Shown here piece by piece: positions 12,985 to 25,794 of a stretch of DNA of 64,000 nt. Source of the DNA: Lates calcarifer. Lineage: Eukaryota > Chordata > Actinopteri > Centropomidae. The stretch's first letter is position 1; every line of letters starts with the position of its first letter. The stretch spans positions 24,860,250 through 24,924,249 of the forward strand of contig NC_066849.1 of the NCBI RefSeq assembly GCF_001640805.2. The letters run 5' to 3'. The notes beneath the pieces were generated by a model, which saw only the letters and a list, made by a program, of their open reading frames with translations, was not told the DNA's origin and did no database searches. A program made the position numbers and the translations under genes.

Positions 12985-15039
12985 TTCCTTGTTTTCTTGC
13001 CTTTACTTCACCATTCATACAAATCTGCAGAGACATCTGGAGGCAGCAGGGACTTGAGCAAAGCCACGTTCATGTTCCGACTAGATTCCTGCTGCACGTC
13101 GACATCTGGACGTAGTGGCAATCTGCTTTGATGTTCCCATGATGCCGAGCTAGAGGCCACGCTGAGCGGCAGCTTGGCGTGGTCCGTAATCTGGAACATG
13201 TGGGGCTCCAGATGTAAAGGGCTAAAAGTGCAAAACTGATCTTGAATCAGCGCAGTTGAAGGCCCGTCTCAGCCACATCTGTCCGTCAGTCCATCTGTCT
13301 TAGTCCCGCCTCTTCCCTTTCTTCCTCAGCGACCTTTGTGTTTCTTCTTGTATTGGCTGACAAAAGAAAGCTGACAAATGTAACACACACGCTGAATTTA
13401 AAATAGAGGTGAAAGTCGGCGTCAACCTCAAAGAGAACAACTCCCACTGAGGCACGCGGCAGCTGAAGGGGGAAGACAAGAGACACCTTTGATCGCTTTG
13501 AGCTTTTAGTCAGTAATATTGAAACTTTTTTAGTGTTTGATGTGTCATATTAAGACTTTAAATAAGACACACTCAGACGTGTAGAAGCCCCCCTTTGTTC
13601 ACATTGTCTCATTAAGAACAAACTCAGATCACAAATAGTGCTGAACACACAGAAACAACACGGCTTGTCTCACTTGTGATTAACTGCCTCAGTGCTCTGT
13701 GTGCTTTTATTTGGTCTGGGTCTGTTGTTCACAGTTTGGACAAGACTCTCTATTTCTAGTGAAGGGAAATCTTAATGCTGCAGCATACTACGATATTTTA
13801 CATAATCGTGCTCATGTGACTTTGTGGTTTATTCCCATTTCAATACAGCAGAGTCTCCATGCACCAAACCAGGTCTGTGTGCCAGGCCCACATGTGGGTA
13901 TAATGCTGGCCCTCACTTTTCACAGATATTCTTGGATGGTAGTCCAAGGCCAGAAGCACACTGACAGACAAAGAGAATCAGAGAGGGAGGAAGGCAGAGA
14001 GTAACACAACACCCACAACGACACATACATTGTTCTCCCAGCGCCTCGTTTCCCTTGCCGCTTCATTGGCAGCTCTACTCGTGACTTTTGTCTCTCAGAC
14101 GCTCACACACACTCTCCGGGGAGCTGCGGGGTCAGACAGACGGTGATGTGGCAAATGGCCGAATGAATTATTGATCTGATGACTTTGATAGGAGGAGGCT
14201 GAAGGCACCCAAACATGTCTGATACAACCTGCAGTCCTGCAGTCTGCTCTTCTCGTGCCGTCCTATTTTCCGTCTCCTGTTTCTCTGTCTATTTTTCCTG
14301 TCGTCGTCAGTTCGGGCAATATAACCTAAATTTTAGACCACGTTAGTTTTATGTCTTTGCAGATTAACAAGGTTCCTTTCATGATTTTAAAAAAAAAAAT
14401 ACTGGGGACATTTTCTTTCAGCTGTACAGTCACCATATAGTTTGTAGCCCAGATGAGATGTTTAATGTACCTCTACAAATATTTTCTTGATGATAGTTTT
14501 GTAATTTACTGCCTTGGCTGCATCTAGTTTGGTCAGTAATTTCCCAGAATGTTTATGAACAAGTGCCAGTAAATGGAGTGAACTCATTCCATGTGGCTGT
14601 GGTTTTTCACATGCATGTGGAGAGGGTAACCATGATATTACCGTAATACTGTACCGAGATGAAGAGAGCAGGCTCTCCCAGCTGAGAAACACGTACATTT
14701 ACTCCCTTTAATTAGAGCGAAACGTGCTGTGTCTGCGTTGCACGGTGGTTTGTTGAGGCTGCAGTATGAAGAGAAGTTGGTTTAGTATCTCAGGAGCTTT
14801 CATGATGGGTTTCTCTCCGTGTGTCATTATTTTGAGAGACAGTGAATCGGAAAAAGAATGTCAAAAATCTGACATTTACTGTTGATGCTTTTGCACCAAC
14901 AATGTCTTGATCATAGCTGCTCTGGGAATGTGTAGACAGAGTATTATCACACTGCAGGACAGGAAGATGCAAACACTGCATAAAAAGTTGACTCAAAAAT
15001 GTAAAAAGTAACAAAGTTTTAGAGTGGATTTTAGGGACA

Positions 15040-15225
15040 GCAGTGTCGATCAGACAGCCCGTCCACCATGTTGTTCCAGACTGAAATGTGTCAACAACTA
15101 TTGGATGGATTACCATGAAGTTTACACAGATCTCTGTGGTGCCCAGAGGATAAATCCTAATGACTTTAGTGACTGACTTTTCTTCTAGCACCACCATGAA
15201 GTTGTGAAGTGAAATATCACATCAA
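15040..15225 (+). repeat. Percomorph interspersed repeat fragment
   Basis: The sequence carries the phrase CAACTATTGGATGGATT, then a CCCAGAGGATAAATCCTAATGACTTT phase-shifted relative, then TCTAGCACCACCATGA. I recognise these as part of a repeat found in many copies in perch-like fishes. The fragment at 36418-36665 appears to be the downstream part of the same family. Boundaries are approximate and no search was run. Confidence 0.7.
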
Positions 15226-17124
15226 CTATCTGACTCACAACCTTTGCTAAAAGCAGGGTGTTCAGTTTCTACATGGTCCCATCGCTGTGCTGTGCGCTCC
15301 TCTCAATATTTCCCCCTATGACTAACCTGTCCTCCATTTTACCATTCAGAGGATGCACTAATTCCAGTGGCCATGTTTGTATCATTGAAAGACATTTTAG
15401 TCCAGAACAAAGATACTCTCTAATTATTTAATCTCATTTTTATAAACAGTGGGAGAGAGACTCAGGTATCTAACAGGGTCTGTAAGGTCGTGGCAGGATA
15501 CGAGCTGAATCACTTTCAAGGCAGCAGGAAAAATCCTCTGGAACGGAAACATTAGAGCTTTGTGATGCTGAAGTGAACCAGGCAATGGAAATTATGAGTG
15601 GAGAGCCAATTTAATCAGAGGTTTTTCAATCTATTTCTTGGAAGCTGACAGAGTAAAAGGTGTGTGGACCAGCTGGATGCAGTATCTCATCAAATCTGTG
15701 TATTAACCTCAGGTTCATTCAGGTCCTGTTGAAAAGCTCTTAAATACAAACCAACAAGAGGAACATTTATCTTTTCAGCGGTCTGGACCATTTTACATCT
15801 TTATATCAAAATTGCAGCAAATTCCAACTGTTAATCTTCTGCTTGCATCATTATTTCATGCAGATCAGTGTGATGATTCAGTCTTAAATATCGTGAACAG
15901 AAAATGCGGCAAACCTTGCAGCACCTGTACACCGTGTTCACCTCTTTATCGGACAGCTGAAAGCCAGAAGCCAGAAGAGACGGTCACTCTTCTCAGTGAC
16001 CTTCCTTTTTTATTGATAATTACTCAGAATGGAGAAATGAAGGTGGTGCCTGCTGATGTGAAGTCAGAGGCTGAGACTGGGATGTGCTGCAGTAATTGCT
16101 CTTCTATTGAACTGTCGGGGCAGGTCGTCTCCACCCTGTTTACAAAAATGTAATCAGTTTTGGATTCAGTGGAGATTATGTGGGATTATTCATTGCATGG
16201 TCTAAACTCTATAGCAGGGCTTCATTAGTATTAAGGTTAGTGATGGAGCTGTGGCGCTGCGATGGAGAGTTTTAGCTTTGCACAGTCAGATGCTTGTTTC
16301 AGACTTTCATTAGTATTAGTTTCACTCAGCAGCTTTGGTTACCATGGAGGCTAAATGCTGTCGCTGCCAATAAGACAATCCCAAAGGGAAAACCAAGGGG
16401 ACGTTATGTGAAGAGGTTACGTCAGGTAGAGGAGGGTGAGGCAGAGGAAGAGAAGGAGGAGGAGTGGGAGAAGACAGGTCGGTTTTGTTAATGGGGCTTC
16501 TGTTTTCCCCTTGAGACTGAGGGTCAGACCGGGAGGCTCAGCCCGTCACTAAAACTGATGTTTTTTAGGGATGGAATTCAATGTTTGCTGCCCTGCTCTG
16601 TTTACAATTAGGTAGGACCTGTTTAAGAAGAAGAAGGCAGGTCAGCTGTCACACAGGAGGAGGAGAGGTCAGCTTTGTAGGTAGAGCTCACCTCAGATCT
16701 GCAGAGTTAGGAGTTTACTGTCACTTCCCTCTGATGCACCAGTGAGAGCAGGATACAAAACTGATTTGGCTAATTAGATCAGAGAAACCTGAAATAATGT
16801 CCGGGGGCTGTTAGGCTGCAGAGAAGGTTGCAGATAAGATGGAGACAGAGCACTGAAGATAATACAACAAATAAAAACAGCTGATAATAAACATATCAAA
16901 ATATGATGTTTTGAAGTTTTTTCAGATTTATTTAGTATGATTGTTACTTTTTTATTTATGTTTTAATGATTTTTACTGGAGAAAAAACACATACTAAATT
17001 AAAACAAATGTAACCCCACCCTGTGACTGTGTGTACAACCATCACTGATTGCATCCCATCTCCCTCCTCAGTCAATGCTGCACTCTTTTTTAACCAATAA
17101 CCATGACCTTTCCCCAGCCATTAA

Positions 17125-17215
17125 CAATTCAATTCAATTCAGTTCTTTATTGTCATTGCACTTTTGTGCAACGAAAGTCAAAGTGCAACTCCAAGTGCAA
17201 AATAACAATGACATA
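17125..17215 (+). repeat. Fish retroelement tail-like repeat
   Basis: It contains CAATTCAATTCAATTC followed by TTTATTGTCATTGCAC and GTGCAACGAAAGT. I know this motif from memory as a recurring fish interspersed repeat, probably a LINE/SINE 3' region. Element class and exact ends are uncertain. Confidence 0.55.
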
Positions 17216-17983
17216 CACACACAGCTCCACATACAGATCAACAGAGGTTATATAAAAGCTGAGTGAGCAGAAATGAATTAATAAGTATGCAAATTGTCAA
17301 TAAATAATTAAAAGAGTTGCAGCAGTAAAACAATAAAACCAGTACCAACACCCCAACTATTGTGAATTATTGGGAATTCAGTTCATGTACAAGTGGTTTT
17401 AGATGCCCAACCTGAACTAGGCTGTAAATTTTGAATCTTTTACAGCTGTACATAATGATTATTTTCATTATGGAGTCTTCAACCCATTTTCACAATTAAA
17501 GAATTAAAAGTTTTTACCAGCATCTGGAAACTTTTTACAGTGATGTAAAACAGAGAAAAGTTTTAAATCCTTATACTGTAAAGGCAGGAAACTGAAATTA
17601 GTTGGTGACTATTTGATTTGTTAAAATAGTTCTGATTGATTGCAAATTTGAGGTTGTCTTTATAAATTGCTGGAGCCACACTTGAACTGACACATGCACA
17701 CCAATTGAACCAAGTGATTTTGCAGTGTCCTGCTGTAAACACAGAGTCCTGAATGTTACATCTGATCCTCTGTTGAGATTGTCAGTGAATCCAGACAAGT
17801 AGAAAATGACTGAAATCAGAGAGGCAGCACGTCAGTCAGAGTTTCCACAGGTAAATCAGAAACTTGTCCCGCGTATGGTCCCTCATCAGTCTGAGAGCGA
17901 CACGCACCAGAGCCCACCCACTTTAATCATCCATGTTATAATGAACCCAGGTTAAAGATTGATGAGCGGCTCTGCCTTTCGTC

Positions 17984-18103
17984 TGTGTGTGTGTGTGTGT
18001 GTGTGTTAGAGAGAGAGAGGCAGGTATTTTTCTTCCCTACTTTCAAACCACAGGTATGACTGGCTCTTTAACTAATACTTTTCCACACACACACACACAC
18101 ACA
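17984..18103. repeat. Paired TG and CA microsatellites
   Basis: A (TG)n run at 17984-18006 is followed about 80 bp later by a (CA)n run at 18084-18103. The two are complementary and could fold back on each other. Confidence 0.9.
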
Positions 18104-21100
18104 AGACACACATGCATATCTTAATGTAGCCAAGTGAGAAGCTCTAATTTAATACATCAGTGATAATGACCCTGTCTGGCCTGAGGATTAGTGTGTTTGT
18201 GTGTTCAAGTGAGTGTGTTTCAGGTCACTCATCCTCTCTCAGTCTCTCACATATTCTGCTCTCACAGCAGCTCAGTCACTCTGACGCAGCTTTGCCTCGA
18301 TCTGCTGCACCACAGCATCATCTCACTCGCTCATTTCTGCATCTTTCTCCTCCTCACTTTCTGAAAGCAGACACACATCTTGAGCTGTCCTCAGCATCCA
18401 GAGAGAAACTCTGTTTAAAACTGAGCTGAATCTGTCTTAAGGCTGGAACATGCGTTTCCAGGTTTCCAGGCTGTTTTCATAAACCTTTACATTGTTGACA
18501 TTTTTTCTTTTCTGCAGTGAATCTGCCGTAAACTATTAAATAACCTTCTCTGGGTAGTTTTCTGAGAAGAATAATTCTAGTTTTAGTTTCTAAACATTTC
18601 TTCAAATCTTTTCATCATAGACCTGGACTGGACTTTACCCAGTGGGAGATTGGAAAATCTTGATTTCCAAGTTGTCTTGAGCATAAAAGATTCAGCAGTT
18701 GATTCTTGACAGCAGTGAACAGTCTGAACTCATGGTCCACTTATTCGCTTCTTGACTGGCTTGTGACGGTTTCTCATGGTCCTCATCAGCAGATTGAGTT
18801 TTCTGTTTTATGGTGTCTGGATCTCAGTCTCCTTATACAGCTGAAAGCTCCAGGATACTCATTAGCTTGACTTGACTTGGAAATCAGTGAAATAATCTGT
18901 AATAGTTCGCAGGTTTGCAGGTTAAATGAAACTGTTTGAAAAGAGACGAGGGAGATAGACTCGTCTATATGCTATAATTCAGTGAAAAGAAGCAAAAGGT
19001 CTGTTTATGTGTGTGTGTTTGCATGTGTACAGGGCTCGGTGTGGGCGCTTGGTCTCAGTGACAGAAGTGGGTTACCCTCAGCTAAGAACAAAGCTAAGAG
19101 TTTGGCACTTTGATCGGTGATGCCAAAGCCGAGCACAGCTAATTACAACCTCACACTGGCTGCCTGGCAGAGTCAAGTCAGAGTCACACACAGGCAGGAG
19201 GATGGTGGCGGCTGATTTGGCCAAACACCACATGAAAATTAAAAATTACCGTCATAATTACATCATGATTCATAACTATTCCTTTTTAAGATAGAGGATG
19301 TGTGTGAAAAATGAGCCTGTCATGAAGAACATGCAGTGGAGCAATAAAGAGTGAGGGGTTGAGGATCTACAGTAGATAAAGGTAATCACACTTTGATTAA
19401 ACACTGGACTGAGTGTATATAACTACTATAACAACAAATTAATCATGGTGCCACAGATAAAGAGCATGTAGGGACATTAGCTTTGTTTTACAGTGAAGTG
19501 GCTGTGGATAATATTCAGTTTAACACTGACATAATAAATGTCACTCTCCAGACTGAGATAATAATGCACTGTACTGCAGGATAGATTTTTTTTTTCTTGT
19601 CTGGAGGTCAGCAGCAGCTCTGAGGCAAATCCCTGTGCTATCCCTGTAATACTGTGCTATTAGCAAGTTCATACTCAGCCAGCAGTCATCTTTAACAGGC
19701 TGTTCCCTGCAGCATCATTTTGAAAAGTGATACTGCAGTTCGGAAAAATAAAGTGTTGTTATAGGACTGTAAGAGAAGGGAGTCCTCACTAAGAAGCTGA
19801 TAGCAGGAAACGCTTGATATTTGTACTTAATAAATGACCAGAACAGTTATTCAAGATCATTGATTTTCTGCTACAAAAACTGATTCCCACTCTGCTCCCT
19901 GAATACCTGCTCTTATTCTATGTAACTTTGGTGAGCAGGGACGATCTCGCTCTGACTGAGTGAGAGTCTGCAGCTTAAACTGCTGGAATTAGACCGAGTT
20001 CAAGAGTATTTTTACCCAAACTAGTATTCTCTTACATTTTAAAGCACAAAATAACCTGAGTTCACTGTCACTGGAGTCTGTCTGGACTCTTGTTCGTCAC
20101 TTGTTCAACCACACAGACTAAACTCTAATTATACTGTAGCATTAGCATGAATTTTCCTTTTGGGATAGATTTTCCAGTTTCGTTTGAGTTGCAGAAGATT
20201 GCGTTATCATTTCATTCGCTTCAGCCCGGTCGCCCACCGCTGGTACATGACAGTGAGAGAGAGAGAGCTCCCTGCTTTGGTTTTCTTGACCATTTTGCTT
20301 TGTGCCCAATAAATATCTCCTCTCACTGCTCGGTTTCTCGTCTTGCTCTCATTCCAGCTTATTCCACAAGTTTGGGAAGTGACTGATTACATGTGATGAA
20401 ATTATTGAAATTTATCAACAAATTATAAGAGGGTGTGAGAGGGAAGATTACACAGTGGAAATAGCCTTCTCAACTCTGCTTTCCTGGCAGCATGAACGAT
20501 CCATATCTGTTTCTGTTGCTAATCTGGCTGTTGTTTGACTAATGCTGGTAATCCACAGCAGCTCCTGAAGAAAGAGAGACAGAAAGAAAGAAAGAAAATC
20601 CTCATTTCAGTGGTAATGAACGATAATTATTACAGATGGGATCCTTCAGGCTTGTTTATAATTAAAAGACAATATAACACACTCAAACACACACTAATCT
20701 GCCAGTGGTACACAGTCCTCTTGAATTAAACAGGCTGCAGGAGTTCTCTGGAGTGAAAGTCTCTAGCTTTATATTCACTCTGATTAGAGCTTTCTCTTCT
20801 TTTTTATTTTCCCGGAAAATTATTCCCTCAGTGCTTAAATCTTAACCTCACAGGCCCAGAGGAAGGAGGTGAAAGGGACAGGTGCATGCTGGTGGTCTGA
20901 AAACAAACGGGAAGTTAGTTATTGTTGTTTAGCCCACTCACCAGAGCTGAGAGGAGCCCAAGGCTGTGATACTCAGCTCATGGAGGCAATTAAGATTCTT
21001 TTGCTCCCTCTTCTCTGAGTCGTGAGTCCTTCAGATCTGAACACACAGACAGAATACACACATTTTTTTAGATTCAGTATGACTTGCACTTCCCAGGTAT

Positions 21101-24100
21101 ATCATTATCTCAGATGTCCATTGTGAATAAATGTAAATGAATAAATGAAGTTTTTTTCCATATCAAACTAATCCAGTGATAGCTGGCTGCACATTCATGG
21201 GCACTTTGCAAAGAGGGACTGCTAATGGCTAATTTGACCATACTTTTAATGACGCTAATTTGCCAAAGTGTGAACAAATATAAGCTAAAAAAGGTTCACT
21301 AACTGTCTCCACAGCAATCTACTCTCCATGCTGTGGCACGCTCAGTTTCATCTGAGGAAGGCCCCACAGTGTCAGACTTTTAGAGCATACTATATTGGCT
21401 AATGCTGATAATATATTATTCTAGCAATTATTATATTATTATCTCCTGTGTCTGTTGTGGTAAAACAGTGTTCATCAACATCACATTGATGTTCTTAAAA
21501 AACTTTAAACTGTATACAGTTTGTAGACTCTGGGTATAGTATGAATCTGGGACACAGGGACACAGTGCTGTTTGATTCATTTTAATATCCTTTCATTAAT
21601 TTCATTCACAATAATTACTTTAAAACTGAATGTGTGACAAATATGCACAGCACTGTTTGATTTGGAGCAGTCTCCATAGAAACACAAGCTCTGCTGAAGT
21701 AGGAGTGTGCTGTTATTTAACAATTACTTCTCAAATTTTAATGCCTCAGTAGGCAGGATTTATAGAAAAAAATCCACCTGTTTTATCAGCCTAAATCACA
21801 GTGGGGCTGCAGCACAGAAGAACGTCCCATCTCCACTAATTGGGAGGACGTAGATTAACTGTTTGCCCAAATGAAACTCTCAGTTGTGGGAAATCTCAGC
21901 ACAGGAGATGAGAAATTGAACAAAGCGTCTCTTAAACAGCAGTGAATGAGCATCCTGTCAGGAGGAAGCAGGACTCACTAACATCAGATATTTCCATTTG
22001 TGGATATTGAAATAGCATTAACTCTAGAGAGAAGTGGCAGCGCCAATATATATATATGATTCAAGCCACTGAGAGAGAGAAAGAGGGGTGTTCAGCCAGT
22101 ACTGTGATAGACTGAAGAGCTTCATTCACACGTGGCAGCTCTCGTCTTGCTGAAACAGTTTTCTGTGTCTGTGCATTCCTCTGCATGGTTTTCACTTTGA
22201 AAGCACCACTAAGAGAAACACTGTAGATACAAAGGGACAGGTTGTTAGTGCTTTTTACATGTGGACTTGGTCCCAGTTTGCATTCCTTAACTTATTTTAA
22301 GGCACCTTAGAGAAGAATCCATCCTAAGGCTTGTTACATATCTTCATCTTAAAGACATACACAACTGCACTCATGGACATGTAGTCTCTCCTCTCTTCTC
22401 TACTCTTCTCTGCTTACAAAAGTCCATGACTGAGAGAGTGATAGAGTTGGTCTGCCGGTCATGATGAAGTTACACCATCGGTCGGCCGGCTGTTGGACTT
22501 TTCCCATTAGCCATTAGCCATGTCAAAATGATTTGGCGCCAACAGTTTCTATTTTGTCATCAGGGAGTGCGACTCGTTTCTGCCCGCTTTAATACTCTCA
22601 GCTCCGGCGTCAGGTGTTTGCAGAGTTCTGCCTGCCTGCACAGCTAAAGCAGAAACTATCAGTTTCGTGCCGGCTGAGTAACCACTGGCTGACAACACTG
22701 TCAGCAGCCCGACAGGAGAGACACTCATCATTTCATGCACCCATACACGGGTCCAGCTATTTAGGAGGTTTTTACTTAGTCTTAATGTTTCCTCAGTTCC
22801 TCAATCATGACAAGCACCCAAATTGTCCATGTTCCATCTCTATCATCACTTTAAAAAACTGCTACCACAGCCATATCTAAATCTTAGTTATAACTTTAGC
22901 ATAATTCACATCTTCTTTTGTTTTGGACTTCACTAAAGGTAGGCCATGTTTCTAGTGCCAGCTCTTTCACTGTCAGTCACTTTAGCCAGGAGAAACTGAC
23001 CTCCTGTCCCAGTGGGCATTCTGGCATTTGCCCACATCACTTTATTCGACAGCCTTTGAGAAAACGCCAAATTTGCATTTGTTTAGAGTGTACTGGAGCC
23101 CTAAGAGCAAAGAGTTTCAGAGCTGGCCTGGGGACAGTCCAACTGAGAAGTGGTCATAAATAGTGATGATAAATTACACCTGTGTGTAAATGAGCCAGAC
23201 TGAGACACCATGGGCTCATTTCCAAACAGCAGGTTTCACCTTTTCAGCAGCATGGCTTTCTAGACACGTTGAGAGAAAACCTGTGAAACATTAAATGTGT
23301 TTAATTATACATAACTTTTACAGAGCACATTGCAGGCAGTGTTGCACAAACATCCTCCCTTTCTACTGCCCTTCACAAAGCCCTCCACTGGGCTTTCTAC
23401 ATTACAAAGACCTTCCATTACCTCTCCATTAGGAGTTAAACTGGTACGAATACGTGGTCTCATTGTCTGGTGGGATCAATAAGGATGTTTTTATAGCCCA
23501 TGCAATGTGACACTATCGATCCTGAGATGACTTGATGACCTTGATGTACAGTCAGTACACGTGAATGACCTTGGCAGATAGGCAGAACATTGAACAAAGA
23601 GTTAAAGCATGTAAATGAAATGTCTTTTTGTATTGACATAGGCTTTATCAGAGCTGGACAGTTAGCTAATAATTAAAGGTCTCCAATGACATAAAGGCTA
23701 ATTCAGTATATTTCATGTAGTTTTATCACCGTAAACCTAAAATAAAAAACAATAAGCAAACACAGATCAGAACTGAACCAACACACATACACATTGGGGA
23801 ACAGGAAGTGTTTTGGCATCTGATAAGCCTTTAACTCTCTGGATGTATTTTTGTATCTGGACTTTTGCATTGTATTTCCTCAATGCAGTCCTGTGTATCT
23901 TTCAATGCGGTGCTAATTTTCATTAGTCTAAAAGCAGTTTTAATTAAGAAGTTGAACTTAGCTCAGCTTTTGCCACAACGTAATGCAACATTATCCAGAC
24001 TTACACTGATGCCAGCTGTTGTCATTTGTAACACAGAACTGTTAGAGTTTGAACTCTTCATTTAACGGAATAATTATCCATTAAAAAACATAGTATTATA

Positions 24101-25217
24101 CATTATGCAGTCAAAGACAGTGCAGAACAGTCCTTAATGTGGCTACAGTACCTGCATAACTACATACATATACACACCACTGATCTCTGTTATATAATTA
24201 CATTCGTTGGTGTGGTTGCACCTCTCTGCTGTAGTAATTGATTTGCAGTGTGATGACTTCTGTGAAGAAGTGCCAGCTTGCTGTAAAGTAAATGTACTGT
24301 ATATCTTTCTCTCTGTCCCTCTCATATCTCTGTCTCCTTGAAGTTACTCTAAATGTCCTCTGTATCACGTTGATTCATAATATTGGATCACCTTTCCTGT
24401 GGCCTCTGGCTGAGGTGCTTTTGTAGATCTCTTGATTGGGACAGTAATTGAACTACTTGTGTGTGTTCAAAGTGAAGTCAAGGTTACCTGTACTGCCCAT
24501 TTTTGATGCTTCATCTGATTCCAAATGGTGATATTTTCTCTCCATTTATCTGGCCAAGACAGTATACCTTTCAGATATGCAGCTCTTATCCATTACCTCC
24601 CCTGACTTGTCCTCTTATTGATCATGAATCAGCAGCATTTGTGTTACAAAGCAAAAACAGTTCAATAATCTGCTTCTTTAGAGGTAAAATTATCTGAAGT
24701 CTGACTCTTCTATGTCTCATCAAATGCCTTCCGAGAAACATTTCTCTCCAAGAGGTAAGAATGTGTCTTAAGTGGATTGACAACCACCTGAGCTCCCTTT
24801 TATGTTTTGCTGTTTCTGATTTTGCATTTTGGTCCATTTCTGCTTTATTTTCATCAGTATTATTACTGTTTGTGTGCATGTGTCATTGCAGTTGCTCTGT
24901 GTTGTGTTTTATTTATTATTGTGTGATATACAGTGTTACTCCTCTGCCATCTGTATGCCATATGTAGTATGCATTTTCATGAAATCCCTTTGAATCTTTC
25001 TCTGATGATGCAACATCAGTTTGTTTGGTGCAAAGCTGCAGAATAAGACCGAAGGTGTCACAGTTCATTCATACCTTTTCCATATCACTTACTCTGCTGT
25101 CACTGCTGCCTGCCCAGCCTTAGTAAAGGTGAACTGTTCTGAACTTGTTCTGGTATTTCATGCTATTGAGTCTTCCCTAACCTGAGCTGTGACAGATGGA
25201 ACATGACATGATCACTT

Positions 25218-25622
25218 AAAGGATTACTCCCAAAAATCTACCTTTTGAGTGTCAAACACCTGCCTCCTTTTAGGTTGGAAAGGTGGCCCTGAAAAGTTCC
25301 TAGTTTTCCTCTTCATTTAGGACGGCAGCAGAAAGGCAGCTTGGATTCACAGCAGTTACAGTGGATTCAAACTGAAACACAAAGCAACAAAAAAAACTCA
25401 AAACTTTCAGTGTAGTGCACTTCCCAGCTGTTGTTCCATATGTTTAGTATGTTCCAAACAATTGTTGCTTCGCCTAAACTTGCTAAATGTGCTGTTCCCA
25501 GTTTCAGAGATTTAACACATGACAGGACAGAAGTAGCATATTTAGCAATGTTGTAGGAGAAACTGAGTAACAGGAACAGCTGAGTATACGTCATTCCTGC
25601 ATTTCAGTGAAGTATTCCTTTC
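25218..25622. mobile_element. Short non-autonomous TIR element
   Basis: The left end AAAGGATTACTCC and the reverse complement of the right end, AAAGGAATACTTC, are imperfect inverted repeats (11 of 13 matching) about 400 bp apart. An internal phrase CAGCTTGGATTCAC followed by CAGTTACAGTGGATT recurs near 3829-3856, which supports a repeated family. No transposase frame is present. It ends about 170 bp before the C1orf226-type acceptor. Confidence 0.5.
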
Positions 25623-25794
25623 ATTTCCCTTTGAGAACTGAGTCTCTGCATCTCATTCTCATAGCAAACATCCCATTGTTTTTGTCTAATTCTTGTACAG
25701 TCTGCAGCTTTGCAACCACACCCACATCTGTTAAATCCTGCTGTGTGTATTTACCTGTCTGTCTTTCTCTCCCCTGTCTTCTCTTCTTTCCCAG

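Larger units (their letters stand above)
6216..25217. other. Gene-free stretch of about 19 kb
   Basis: No exon with protein similarity and paired splice sites was found. It lies between the nos1ap stop codon and the first C1orf226-type exon. If the latter is spliced to nos1ap, this stretch is an intron. It contains the inverted repeat 12349-12381, the TIR element 12795-12984, repeat fragments at 15040-15225 and 17125-17215, and microsatellites near 18.0 kb. The remaining DNA shows nothing I can name. Confidence 0.6.
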
